Positions 26,210-34,954 are shown, counted from the first letter of the stretch. The stretch is DNA of 37,088 nucleotides from an uncultured Candidatus Pelagibacter sp. (GCA_905618895.1 CAJQTA010000051.1:1-37088); one strand, 5' to 3'. Numbers and translations: made by a program. The notes: generated by a model from the sequence alone, not told the origin.

Positions 26210-26851
26210 ATGAAAAAAATATTAATTAAATTTTTATTCAATCCATTATTCTTATTTCCATTTAAAAAGGGAATTCAGATATTACTTAAAAATCCATATT
26301 TTTTTAAGATTCAACAAAAAATGAACGACTATAAAGTGATAGCAAATGAGTTTAAGGATCATTTAAATAGTAAAAATAAAAAAATCCTGGAGATAGGTTG
26401 TTCTACGGGAAATATTGCTAGAGAAATTATAGATATGGATAATAATTCATATTATGGAGTTGATATTAGTAAGGAGTATATTGAAGTAGCAAACAAAAGT
26501 ACAATAAAAGGAAAATTTTTCCAGATGGATGCTAGAGAATTAGATTTTAGCAATGAATCATTTGATATTGTAATGCTAAGTAGTGTCTTGCATCATATTG
26601 ATGATGATACTGGAAAAAATTGTTTTAAAGAAATTCACAGGGTTTTAAAAAAAGATGGAGTAGTAATTATATCTGAGCCAATAGTTAATTATAAAAGTCT
26701 CATAAGTATAATTTTATGCAAATTAGATAGAGGTAATTTTATTAGAACTACTGATGAATATCAAAGTCTATTTAAAAACTTTATAATAAAAGCTACTAAT
26801 CGTTTCAAATTTGGAGGACATTTTTTTTGTTCTTTTGTATTAAAAAAATAA
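26210..26851 (+). CDS. Class I SAM-dependent methyltransferase
   Basis: A 213-residue Rossmann-fold methyltransferase. Motif I is ILEIGCSTGNIA (about 59-70), followed by the acidic strand YYGVDISKEYI, FFQMDARELDF, VMLSSVLHHIDD and VVIISEP, all in order for the Methyltransf_11/25 type. The N-terminus (residues 1-35) is basic and hydrophobic and may associate with the membrane. The substrate is not evident; position suggests a small molecule, lipid or glycan of the surface pathway. Confidence 0.88.
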   Translation: MKKILIKFLFNPLFLFPFKKGIQILLKNPYFFKIQQKMNDYKVIANEFKDHLNSKNKKILEIGCSTGNIAREIIDMDNNSYYGVDISKEYIEVANKSTIKGKFFQMDARELDFSNESFDIVMLSSVLHHIDDDTGKNCFKEIHRVLKKDGVVIISEPIVNYKSLISIILCKLDRGNFIRTTDEYQSLFKNFIIKATNRFKFGGHFFCSFVLKK

Positions 26852-26916
26852 TAAGCATTAAATTAATTTTAAATTGTAAGTTATTTTAAAAAGTTTTATG
26901 TTCCTTTTAAATTTTT

Positions 26917-27591
26917 ATGTATAAAAAAGAAATGTTTAGAGACCTAGATAAAAAATATAATTCTCACCTCTATAGTGGTTTGTTGGGAATTTTAATGAAT
27001 TACTGTCACAGAACTTTAGAAAATTTTAAAGGTAAAAAAAATTCGTATGACAAAATTTTAGAAATAGGTGCCGGCAGTGCTCCTCATTATAAATATATCA
27101 ATCATTCATATAATGAATACCATGTAGCAGAAACTTCAGATTATGCTAAAGATTTTCACAAAGATAATTCAAAAGTAAAGTTTGTTAAATATGATGGAAA
27201 AAAACTTCCTTATCCAAATGAAACATTTGACAGAATTATAATTTCCCATTGTTTAGAGCACATTTTATCTCCTGAAGAATTTATTGATGAAATGATGAGT
27301 AAACTTAATAAGGGTGGAGTTCTATCAATATCATTACCAACTGATCCAGGTATTGCTTGGCGTTTAGGAAGACTTTTTATTAGACTTTTTACCATTAAAA
27401 AAACATATCAAATTTCTGGAGAAGAATTCAACTACATGAATGCTACAGAGCATGTTAATTCTATATTTAACTTAATTTCAATAATTAGATTTAATTATAA
27501 AGATTCATATGAAGAACATTTTTATCCCTTAAAAATCAAGATGTCAGATTTTAATCTTTTTTATAACGTCCATATATATAAGAAAAATTAA
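26917..27591 (+). CDS. Class I SAM-dependent methyltransferase, second copy type
   Basis: A 224-residue enzyme with motif I ILEIGAGSAPHYKYI (about 47-61), then YHVAETS, FVKYDGKKLPYPNETFDRIIISHCLEHILSP (motifs II and III) and LNKGGVLSISLP. It is clearly a paralogue type rather than a duplicate of the preceding methyltransferase: motif I and the rest differ. After the catalytic core comes a helical insert (WRLGRLFIRLF) that may bind substrate or membrane. It is convergent with pntB, 19 nt apart, with no convincing terminator between them. Confidence 0.87.
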   Translation: MYKKEMFRDLDKKYNSHLYSGLLGILMNYCHRTLENFKGKKNSYDKILEIGAGSAPHYKYINHSYNEYHVAETSDYAKDFHKDNSKVKFVKYDGKKLPYPNETFDRIIISHCLEHILSPEEFIDEMMSKLNKGGVLSISLPTDPGIAWRLGRLFIRLFTIKKTYQISGEEFNYMNATEHVNSIFNLISIIRFNYKDSYEEHFYPLKIKMSDFNLFYNVHIYKKN

Positions 27592-27610
27592 TTATAACTT
27601 TATAAGAATT

Positions 27611-29008
27611 TTAAAGATTTTTAGTAATATCTTCTGTCATTTTTTTTGCATCTGCAAATAACATTAAGGTATTTTCTTTATAGAATAAGTCATTATCAAT
27701 ACCCGCATACCCTGGTGATAAACTTCTTTTTACAAATAAAACTGACTTACATTTTTCAACATCTAAGACAGGCATTCCATAAATTGGGCTTTGTGGATCA
27801 GTTTTTGCTGCCGGGTTAGTTACATCATTGGCACCTATTACAAATGCTACATCTGTATTAGCAAAATCATTATTTATTTCTTCTAACTCAAAAACTTCAT
27901 CGTATGGTACATTTGCTTCTGCAAGTAATACGTTCATATGTCCTGGCATTCTTCCAGCAACAGGATGAATTGCGTAGGTAACCTTAATATCATTTTTCTT
28001 AAGTGTATCTACCATTTCCCTTAATGCATGCTGTGCTTGAGCTACAGCCATTCCATAACCTGGAACAATTATAACCGAAGATGCATTCTTCATAAGAAAA
28101 GCCGCATCCTCTGCATTGCCACTTTTGACAGGTTTTTGTTCTTTACTTCCTGAAGATGAAGATTGTTCAACTGCACCAAATCCTCCCAATATTACACTAA
28201 AGAAAGAACGGTTCATACCTTTGCACATTATATATGATAATATTGCACCTGATGAACCAACTAAAGCTCCTGTGATTATTAAAGCAGTATTTTCTAATGT
28301 AAAACCAATTCCAGCAGCTGCCCATCCAGAATAAGAATTTAACATTGATATAACAACTGGCATATCTGCACCACCAATTGGAATTATCAATAAAAAACCA
28401 ATTAAAAAAGAAATAGCTAACAATATCCAAAATAGATTTGGGGATTGAGTTAAACATAAAAGATAAGTTACAACTACTATAGAGATTAATATTAAAGCAT
28501 TAATTGGATGTTGACCTTTAAATGTTATCGGTGAACCAGACATTATTCCTTGAAGTTTTAAAAAAGCGATTATCGAACCTGAGAATGTTATTGCGCCAAC
28601 TACCCCACCAATTGACATTTCAATTAAACTTCCAAGCTTAATATTTCCTGGAGATCCAAGGTTAAAAGCTTCTGGGTTTAGAAAGGCTGATATTGCAACA
28701 AATACTGCAGCAAGACCTACTAGACTATGAAAACCAGCCACAAGTTCTGGCATGGCTGTCATCGGTATTTTATATGCTATAAATGCACCAATTAAACCAC
28801 CAATTAAAAGAAAAATTAAAACGTAAACAAAACCACTTGAAAAATTTCCTATAGATAAAAATGTAACTGTTATTGCAATTACCATCCCTAAAATACCAAA
28901 AAAGTTACCTTGTCTGGATGTTTCTGGAGAAGATAGCCCTCTTAAAGCTAAAATAAATAATACACCTGAAATCAAATAAAAAATTGCTGATAAATTTGCT
29001 GATATCAT
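27611..29008 (-). CDS. pntB: Proton-translocating NAD(P) transhydrogenase subunit beta
   Basis: Membrane enzyme that uses proton motive force to reduce NADP with NADH. Residues 1-260 form many membrane helices (domain II). Residues about 290-465 form the NADP-binding domain III, with VIIVPGYGMAVAQAQHAL, HPVAGRMPGHMNVLLAEA, VFVKRSL (VLFVKRSLSPGYAG) and GANDVTNPAAKTDP, all strong PntB marks. The 465-residue length is normal. Its ATG overlaps the pntAB stop by one base (TAATG). Confidence 0.98.
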   Translation of the reverse strand: MISANLSAIFYLISGVLFILALRGLSSPETSRQGNFFGILGMVIAITVTFLSIGNFSSGFVYVLIFLLIGGLIGAFIAYKIPMTAMPELVAGFHSLVGLAAVFVAISAFLNPEAFNLGSPGNIKLGSLIEMSIGGVVGAITFSGSIIAFLKLQGIMSGSPITFKGQHPINALILISIVVVTYLLCLTQSPNLFWILLAISFLIGFLLIIPIGGADMPVVISMLNSYSGWAAAGIGFTLENTALIITGALVGSSGAILSYIMCKGMNRSFFSVILGGFGAVEQSSSSGSKEQKPVKSGNAEDAAFLMKNASSVIIVPGYGMAVAQAQHALREMVDTLKKNDIKVTYAIHPVAGRMPGHMNVLLAEANVPYDEVFELEEINNDFANTDVAFVIGANDVTNPAAKTDPQSPIYGMPVLDVEKCKSVLFVKRSLSPGYAGIDNDLFYKENTLMLFADAKKMTEDITKNL

Positions 29009-29316
29009 TATTTATCCTTCTTTTTTTTTTTATACATTGCTAACATTCTCTGAGTAACCAAAAATCCTCCAAAAATATTTATTGCTGCCAAGGATATTGC
29101 CAAAAATCCAAAAATACTCGAGGTATTAAAAATATTGTCAGAATTTCCAGCTAATCCAGCAATAATTGCTCCTACAATAATGACTGATGAAATTGCATTA
29201 GTCACCGACATTAGTGGAGTATGAAGAGAAGGTGTTACGCTCCATACAACATAGTATCCAATAAAGATTGAAAGAATAAAAATACTTAATCTGAATATAA
29301 AAGGGTCTATTTCCAT
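29008..29316 (-). CDS. pntAB: Transhydrogenase alpha subunit, membrane part
   Basis: A 102-residue protein of four hydrophobic helices carrying the domain II part of the alpha subunit, which in many Alphaproteobacteria is a separate gene. Typical sequence is GYYVVWSVTPSLHTPLMSVTNAISS and GGFLVTQRMLAMYKKKKK (positions about 20-45 and 80-98). It lies between pntAA (4-nt gap) and pntB (1-nt overlap), so the three subunits are made from one message. Confidence 0.96.
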   Translation of the reverse strand: MEIDPFIFRLSIFILSIFIGYYVVWSVTPSLHTPLMSVTNAISSVIIVGAIIAGLAGNSDNIFNTSSIFGFLAISLAAINIFGGFLVTQRMLAMYKKKKKDK

Positions 29317-29320
29317 AATT

Positions 29321-30409
29321 TTATTTAATTAATGTTTTTTCAATTATTTCGTCTTCTAAATTAATACTAATTTTTTTATTTTCTTTGTCATATAGATTTG
29401 AAACAAAATTAAATACATTTTTTGAATACAAGTTAGATGCAGAGATTGGTAATTTATTTAAAATATTTGTTTCACCCATAATTCTTACTCCACTTTTATT
29501 AACTATTTTATCCACTTCAGTAAAAGCAGTATTCCCACCTTGAACAGCTGCTAAGTCATAAATAATTGAACCTGGCTGCATATTATTTATCATATTTTCT
29601 TTAATTATTACTGGTGCTTTCTTTCCAGGGATTAGAGCTGTACAAATCACAATATCAATTTTTTTTAAAGTCTCACCTAGTAGTTCTTCTTGTTTTTTTT
29701 TAAAATCTTGAGAAGCCTCTTTAGCATAACCACCATCTGTTTCAAGATTTTCTGCACCCTCAACAGTTAAAAACTTACCACCTAAACTTTCTACTTGTTC
29801 TTTCGATGTCATTCTTACATCTGTAGCAAATACTATTGCTCCCATTCTTTTTGCGGTAGCAATTGCTTGCAGTCCAGCAACACCCGCTCCTACAACTAAA
29901 ACTTTTGCAGCTGGTATTGTACCTGCAGCTGTCATCATCATTGGAATTGCTTTTTCAAAATTAGCAAAAGATTCTATTACGGCTTTATAGCCTGCTAAGT
30001 TTGCTTGTGAAGAAAGTATATCCATAGATTGTGCTCTAGTTATTCTAGGTAACAATTCTAAAGAAAATAAATTAATATTTTTTTTTGCTAAACTTTCTAT
30101 CTTTTCTTTATTTTTATAAGGATCTAAAATACCAACAATTGATTGACCTTCTTTTAGCAAGGATAACTTATCCTCTGGTAATAAACCTAATTGAATAATC
30201 AAATCTGAATTATTAATTAATTCTTTTTCATTTTTAAGAATACTTGCTCCCACATCTTTAAATTCATTATCGGTAATGCCTAAGTGAGTTCCATAATTTT
30301 CTGGCAAAAATATTTCGAAACCTAAATTTAAATATTTTTTTGCAACACCGGGAGTAACTGCAATTCTTTTTTCAATTTTTTGATCTTCTGAAACTGATGC
30401 GATTCTCAT
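29321..30409 (-). CDS. pntAA: Transhydrogenase alpha subunit, NAD-binding part
   Basis: Cytosolic NAD(H)-binding domain I of transhydrogenase, related to alanine dehydrogenase. Sequence marks are EKRIAVTPGVAKKYLNLG near residue 12, the Rossmann motif VLVVGAGVAGLQAIATAKRMGA near 170, FATDVR, PGKKAPVIIKENMI and IYDLAAVQGGN. The 362-residue length fits the split form. The ATG lies 9 nt after the cytochrome oxidase subunit IV stop, preceded by AAGG. Confidence 0.96.
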   Translation of the reverse strand: MRIASVSEDQKIEKRIAVTPGVAKKYLNLGFEIFLPENYGTHLGITDNEFKDVGASILKNEKELINNSDLIIQLGLLPEDKLSLLKEGQSIVGILDPYKNKEKIESLAKKNINLFSLELLPRITRAQSMDILSSQANLAGYKAVIESFANFEKAIPMMMTAAGTIPAAKVLVVGAGVAGLQAIATAKRMGAIVFATDVRMTSKEQVESLGGKFLTVEGAENLETDGGYAKEASQDFKKKQEELLGETLKKIDIVICTALIPGKKAPVIIKENMINNMQPGSIIYDLAAVQGGNTAFTEVDKIVNKSGVRIMGETNILNKLPISASNLYSKNVFNFVSNLYDKENKKISINLEDEIIEKTLIK

Positions 30410-30418
30410 AAAAAAACC

Positions 30419-30529
30419 TTACAACAAGAATATGGCCATTAGAACTAGCACTATTATCACCGCGACAGTTCCCCACAAGACGAATTTAGTGAAATTATTC
30501 CAGGTATTTTTATGGTTAGTGTTGTCCAT
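30419..30529 (-). CDS. aa3-type cytochrome c oxidase subunit IV (36 residues)
   Basis: A very short gene found by reading the minus strand: ATG at 30529, TAA at 30419-30421. A polar start with NTWNNFTKFVLWGT is followed by a single membrane helix (TVAVIIVLVLMAIFLL). This is the pattern of the tiny single-helix subunit IV of alphaproteobacterial aa3 oxidase, which often sits next to pntA. It lies 5 nt from the rpmJ stop. The call rests on helix pattern and position. Confidence 0.75.
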   Translation of the reverse strand: MDNTNHKNTWNNFTKFVLWGTVAVIIVLVLMAIFLL

Positions 30530-30534
30530 AAAAG

Positions 30535-30660
30535 TTATTTTTGACGTGCTTTAAATTTTGGATTTGTTTTGTTAATTATATAAACTCTACCTCTTCTTCT
30601 GACTAATTTAGAGTTTAGGTCTCTTTTTTTTAAGGATTTTAATGAGCTTTTAATTTTCAT
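30535..30660 (-). CDS. rpmJ: 50S ribosomal protein L36, zinc-independent type
   Basis: A 41-residue basic protein starting [14 protein letters not shown], with [23 protein letters not shown], the typical alphaproteobacterial L36. The Cys/His zinc ligands of classical L36 are absent. The frame remains open upstream through the 5S gene to 30774, but that part is rRNA; the L36 ATG is at 30660. It begins only 11 nt from the 5S 3' end, with no terminator or clear Shine-Dalgarno between. Confidence 0.95.
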   Translation of the reverse strand: MKIKSSLKSLKKRDLNSKLVRRRGRVYIINKTNPKFKARQK

Positions 30661-30671
30661 AATTTTTTTTA

Positions 30672-30785
30672 GCCGGCAATGTCCTACTCTTCCGTGCCTT
30701 AAGACAAAGTACCATCGGCGCTGAAGGGCTTGACTTCCGAGTTCGGAATGGGATCGGGTATTACCCCTTCGCAATAATCACCGGC
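30672..30785 (-). rRNA. rrf: 5S ribosomal RNA
   Basis: Minus-strand 5S of about 114 nt. The ends pair (GCCGG at the 5' end with CCGGC at the 3' end). The diagnostic blocks are CCCGATCCCATTCCGAACTC and GCGCCGATGGTACTTTG. No 23S or 16S sequence is adjacent: sugar genes lie on its upstream side, consistent with the SAR11 arrangement in which HVR2 separates 5S from 23S. Confidence 0.97.
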
Positions 30786-30791
30786 GAGAGT

Positions 30792-30819
30792 GTTATACCT
30801 AATTAAAAAATATTGTAAA
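30792..30819 (-). promoter_or_regulatory. Probable separate promoter of the 5S gene
   Basis: On the minus strand TTTACA (30814-30819), a 16-nt spacer and TATAAC (30792-30797). Transcription would start about 6 nt later, at roughly 30785-30787, which is the 5' end of 5S. This would let 5S be made independently of the distant 16S-23S. Confidence 0.6.
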
Positions 30820-30837
30820 GAATGAATTATTGCCTTT

Positions 30838-31719
30838 TTAAGAGCTTTTAATTATATTTCTTATGTAATTCTTAAGGTTAATCTTGCCAAATATCTTGTA
30901 AACTTTATTGGACAAATTCATGTTGGTCAACGCTGAGGCATATCTTTCACCTCTTCTTGAGGGTAATAATTTTATTTTTGATTTAAACATTTTTGCTACT
31001 TCAAGAATCGTATAGTCTTTTTTATTAGCTATGCTGTAATGTCTGCATTTATTTTTTTTCCAAGCATAATAGCATGCTTTGATAGTGTCATCTATATGTG
31101 TGAATCGTCTTGATTGAGTTCCAGGTTTTACTACCGTTAGTGGTTTTTTTTTATTATATTGATCCTCAAATATGCCAATTACAGTAGCCATATTTCCTGT
31201 ACATATTTGTTTGGGACCATAAACATTATAAAAATAAATTATTTCAAATTTAAATTTAAACCATCTTCTTAAGTTTTCTAATAATTCAATATTTTTTGCT
31301 TTAGTGAATGCATAAGGTGACAAGTTTTTATCATTACCTTTGTTACCAATAGTTGCTGAAGTCGCAGAATATATAAGTTTAATTTTATTTGAAAAACAAA
31401 AGTTAAATACAGCGTGTGATCCTATTGTGTTTGACTCTATACATTCTTCCATTTTAAGAAAGCTTTGATATATCCTTGAAAATTCACCAAAATGAAAAAT
31501 TGTATTAATTTTTTTTTTTTCAAAGGATAAAATTTTGTGAATATTTTTTATATGTCCATTTACGTACTTTACTCTTTTATTCTTTATATGATTTTTTTTA
31601 CTTCCAGATGAATAGTTGTCGATGCTAATAATCTTAAATTTAGTATTTATTAAAAAAAATTTTATTAAATTTGACCCTACAAATCCAGCTCCACCAGTAA
31701 CAATGATTTTATTTTTCAT
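30838..31719 (-). CDS. NAD-dependent epimerase/dehydratase (extended SDR)
   Basis: Nucleotide-sugar modifying enzyme, probably a UDP-glucose 4-epimerase-like member. The NAD motif TGGAGFVGSNLI is at the N-terminus, and Asp35 (SIDNYSSGS) binds the adenosine. SATSATIG and the catalytic YAFTK follow; VYGPKQ and RRFTHIDDTIKACYYAW are typical of the family. At 293 residues it is slightly short. It is the gene next to 5S on the putative HVR2 side, with a 14-nt gap from the large membrane protein gene. Exact substrate is unknown. Confidence 0.88.
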   Translation of the reverse strand: MKNKIIVTGGAGFVGSNLIKFFLINTKFKIISIDNYSSGSKKNHIKNKRVKYVNGHIKNIHKILSFEKKKINTIFHFGEFSRIYQSFLKMEECIESNTIGSHAVFNFCFSNKIKLIYSATSATIGNKGNDKNLSPYAFTKAKNIELLENLRRWFKFKFEIIYFYNVYGPKQICTGNMATVIGIFEDQYNKKKPLTVVKPGTQSRRFTHIDDTIKACYYAWKKNKCRHYSIANKKDYTILEVAKMFKSKIKLLPSRRGERYASALTNMNLSNKVYKIFGKINLKNYIRNIIKSS

Positions 31720-31733
31720 TAATAAATTTTGTA

Positions 31734-33413
31734 CTACTTATTTTTATTTTTTTCTTCACTTATAATATCTTTATTTAAAATAAAATAATCATTTTCTTTA
31801 TTTTGATATAAATTATCTTTTATGTAACGTAATGAAGTATCCACTTTAAAACCAATATGATCTATGTGGAAATATGGATTAGTGAATGGATTATATGCAT
31901 ATTTTTTATTTTCTTTTACAATTCTCTTAATATTTAATGCAAAAAATATAACTAGGGATAGAGCTAATAAAACTGTTAGTTTTTTTTGTAAATTAATAAA
32001 ATTATACTCAAACTTAGATAAATAAATACTTGTCGGTATAAATAGCAATAGAGTGAATAAAGTATATCCACCATATCTTAAAGCTGGATGATTTACAAAC
32101 CACTCTAAAATAAAGAGGATAATCATTAAATAAAAAATTTTAAATCTAATAATATTTTTTGTTTTTAATTTTTTTTGCAAAGGTCTTAAATAAAAAAACA
32201 TAATTGTTGAAATTAAAATTATTGTTAATAAAAAATCAGATACTTTTGTAAAAAAATAATCATTAAACCACCTACTTACCCAATTAAAATTTTGCAAATA
32301 TAGAGCTGGGTCAGCTACTCTATTGTTGGGGTTTGCCCCAGCTTTTGACCAAAGTTCATACCAAGCTTTCATATAGTCTACTGTTTCAGTAGATATTGAC
32401 CAAATAAAATTTTCGAAACAAGTAAAAGATGCTGGGTAAATCAGACATCCTGTGTTTGAAAATATAGAAAATATAACTGCTGAAACTGTAAAAAAAGAAA
32501 GATATGTAAATTTATTACTACCAATTACTTTAATAGATTCTTTTATTGTCCAAAAATTTTTGACCTGCATTAACCAAATTAGAATAAATAAAAAATATAT
32601 TAGATAAAAACTTTTAAATGAAATAATTAAAGTAATTAATATTATTATTTTTTCATAATAATTTTCTAAAATTCCAATATTATATTTTAATTTAGTATTT
32701 AAACTTTCCAGATAAATTATTGAAAATACAAAAATCAAAATTAATGAAGATCTATCTGTGCCATGTTCTGCCAATCTATAAAATGTCGCGTTAATGTAGA
32801 TAAAAGTAAGAGATATCAAAAAAAGTATAAAATTATAATTTTTATTCTTAAAGTATTCCAAAATTTTATTTAATAGAATAACATTAGCAAATCCCATGAT
32901 AATGATTGCTCCAGCATTAAGTAAATAAAATTTAATTCCAGGTAGATAAAAAAGTGAATTCAAATAAAATAATGAGGATGGTGTTCTGTATCCATGGCCC
33001 ATAAGTCCTAAACCAAATATTTTTTTAAAGTTAATTAGACTTAAAGAATATTGGAAATGATAGTAAAAAAAATCATCATGGTTTTTGTACATAAGCAAAC
33101 CAATAAACAGTATTGAAAATACAATTATTGTTATATGAAAATTTTTTTTAAGTTGAGAAAAGTTTTTAATTAAGATGAAATTAAATATTGAAAAACCAAT
33201 TAAAATAATTATTGAGTTATGTAGATAACCATGTACAAAAAATAAGTTAGAGAAATATGAGAAAAGTATAAGAATTAAAATCCCAGTTAATCCAAAGAAT
33301 CCAAAATCTATCCTTTCTTTTTTTCTTAAATTAAAGCTAGCTAACATTCCATAACCAATTGCTGAAAAAATAATTAAAAAATAATAAAAAAATAGATTTA
33401 TGATTTGTATCAT
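31734..33413 (-). CDS. Large polytopic membrane protein, unknown function
   Basis: A 559-residue protein with roughly 12 hydrophobic helices and short loops. It resembles GT-C-like or polysaccharide-related membrane proteins only in topology. An acidic spot HDDFFYYHFQYSLSL near residue 123 is followed by GYRTPSSLFYLNSLFYLPG, a pattern I associate with hypothetical SAR11 HVR proteins, but no domain name is certain. It is upstream of the epimerase (14 nt) and probably co-transcribed. Its start is only 29 nt from the divergent O-antigen ligase gene. Confidence 0.7.
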   Translation of the reverse strand: MIQIINLFFYYFLIIFSAIGYGMLASFNLRKKERIDFGFFGLTGILILILFSYFSNLFFVHGYLHNSIIILIGFSIFNFILIKNFSQLKKNFHITIIVFSILFIGLLMYKNHDDFFYYHFQYSLSLINFKKIFGLGLMGHGYRTPSSLFYLNSLFYLPGIKFYLLNAGAIIIMGFANVILLNKILEYFKNKNYNFILFLISLTFIYINATFYRLAEHGTDRSSLILIFVFSIIYLESLNTKLKYNIGILENYYEKIIILITLIISFKSFYLIYFLFILIWLMQVKNFWTIKESIKVIGSNKFTYLSFFTVSAVIFSIFSNTGCLIYPASFTCFENFIWSISTETVDYMKAWYELWSKAGANPNNRVADPALYLQNFNWVSRWFNDYFFTKVSDFLLTIILISTIMFFYLRPLQKKLKTKNIIRFKIFYLMIILFILEWFVNHPALRYGGYTLFTLLLFIPTSIYLSKFEYNFINLQKKLTVLLALSLVIFFALNIKRIVKENKKYAYNPFTNPYFHIDHIGFKVDTSLRYIKDNLYQNKENDYFILNKDIISEEKNKNK

Positions 33414-33442
33414 GACTAAAAATAAATTAACTCTACGTATAA

Positions 33443-34765
33443 ATGAATTTTATAAATTATCCTAATACTAATATTCAAAATTTTTACAAAATTTTTGTTT
33501 TTTCAATCTTTAGTTTATTGCCAATATCTTTTGTTTTAGGCAACTTAATAATTAATCTTAATATAATTTTTGCCGGTCTATCATTAATTGTTTATTCTAT
33601 AACACTTAATGATTGGAAATGGACAGGGGATAAGTTTTTTAAATTACTAATAATTATTCAATTTTATCTTATTGTTAGTTCAATCTATTCGATATTTTTT
33701 ATTATTGATTATGAATTTTTTGATGCCAATCATAAACATGTCGTATATGATGGTCTATATAGGTCACTTAGTTTTTCAAAATATATACTATTCGTTTTTT
33801 CATTTTCCTTGATAAAAAAATTTAAGATTAAATTAGACAATTTAATCAAAGCTTGGAGTGTAATTATTTTTATAATTTTATTTGACGTCTTTTTTGAAAA
33901 AATATTTGGAAATAATATTTTAGGGAATGTAAGCCCAGATCATTCAAGAATAATTAGTTTCTTTGGGGAAGAAATGATAGTTGGTTCTTATTTGTTACTT
34001 TTTGGTTTTATTGTTTCATCTTATTGGATTGATAAAAATAATATGAAATATTCTTATAAAATATTTTTTAATTTTTTAATTATACTAATACCTTTTGCTA
34101 TATTTGTGTCTGGGGAAAAATCTAATTTTATTAAATCTATTATAATCTTTTCTACCTTATTTTATTTTATTCCAAAAAATAAAATAACTATTGGTAAAAA
34201 AAAATTAATATTTATTTTAATTGCAGCGCTTCTTTCTTTATTTTATTTTAATGATTATACTAGAATAAAATATACAGAAATTATTAAAAGAACAACAATA
34301 CTAAACAATGATCAAAAATTTTTAGAGTTTGAAAATATAAAATATTTTTACCATTACAGAGTGGCGTGGGAAATTTTTAAAGATAACCCTATACTTGGGG
34401 TTGGAAATAAAAACTTTAGATGGGACTGTCACAGACCAAAATATTTTAGCTCAGAAAAAAAGCTTTCTTCACAAATGTGTTCAACACACCCTCATCAAGT
34501 TCATTTTGAATTATTATCTGAGCAAGGACTGCTGGGATATATTTTAATTATGGGTATTCTTCTAAATTTTGCTATAAAGTTATTAATTAATTCCTATAAA
34601 AAAAACGAAATGTTTAAGTTTTCTTTATCTTTATATACTATGGTTTTTTTAATACCTTTACTTCCTGGAGGAGGTATATTCTCAACATATAGTGGCTCAA
34701 ATTTCTGGTTGGTTATCGCTTTACTAAATTATCTAAATAACAGTGAAAAAAATAGAATTTTATAA
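33443..34765 (+). CDS. O-antigen ligase/polymerase-like membrane protein
   Basis: A 440-residue, about 10-helix protein of the Wzy_C (O-antigen ligase) superfamily. The large periplasmic loop contains RVAWEIFKDNPILGVGNKNF, then THPHQVHFELLSEQGLLGYI, the conserved core of this family where Arg and His residues act. Such proteins polymerise O-units or ligate polysaccharide to lipid A core; which of these is not resolved here. No strong Shine-Dalgarno is seen, and the divergent gap is only 29 nt. It is followed 21 nt later by the small Tat-like gene. Confidence 0.9.
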   Translation: MNFINYPNTNIQNFYKIFVFSIFSLLPISFVLGNLIINLNIIFAGLSLIVYSITLNDWKWTGDKFFKLLIIIQFYLIVSSIYSIFFIIDYEFFDANHKHVVYDGLYRSLSFSKYILFVFSFSLIKKFKIKLDNLIKAWSVIIFIILFDVFFEKIFGNNILGNVSPDHSRIISFFGEEMIVGSYLLLFGFIVSSYWIDKNNMKYSYKIFFNFLIILIPFAIFVSGEKSNFIKSIIIFSTLFYFIPKNKITIGKKKLIFILIAALLSLFYFNDYTRIKYTEIIKRTTILNNDQKFLEFENIKYFYHYRVAWEIFKDNPILGVGNKNFRWDCHRPKYFSSEKKLSSQMCSTHPHQVHFELLSEQGLLGYILIMGILLNFAIKLLINSYKKNEMFKFSLSLYTMVFLIPLLPGGGIFSTYSGSNFWLVIALLNYLNNSEKNRIL

Positions 34766-34786
34766 TAAAATTAACAATAAATTAAA

Positions 34787-34954
34787 ATGAATAAATTAAG
34801 ACGTAAATTATTAAAATTATCAATTTTTAAATTTTTACTTATATTAATTCCATCAAAATCATTTGCCTTAAATATAAAAAAAAATAAATTTCATACTTAC
34901 AAAAAAAAAGAGTTAAAAGGTTTTGTTTGGTATTTAGCTAATACAGATAAATGA
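34787..34954 (+). CDS. Small Tat-signal-like protein preceding GMC oxidoreductase
   Basis: A 55-residue protein: MNKLRRKLLKLSIFKFLLIL, a twin-arginine followed by a hydrophobic stretch, then SFA as a possible cleavage site and a short lysine-rich tail ending FVWYLANTDK. It overlaps the GMC gene by 4 nt (ATGA), so the two are translationally coupled. Small Tat-leader proteins of this kind (gluconate dehydrogenase subunit 3-like) often accompany GMC oxidoreductases and are thought to carry them out through Tat. That link is inferred from position and signal. Confidence 0.7.
   Translation: MNKLRRKLLKLSIFKFLLILIPSKSFALNIKKNKFHTYKKKELKGFVWYLANTDK

Noticed and set aside
28197-28457. 86-codon frame within pntB in another frame
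   Set aside because: It is an out-of-frame shadow on the same strand as pntB; the composition is rich in Phe, Ile and Trp and unlike a real protein.
30535-30774. 79-codon frame including rpmJ that starts inside the 5S gene
   Set aside because: The upstream part is the 5S rRNA read as protein. The real L36 starts at 30660 with the standard MKIKSSLK.
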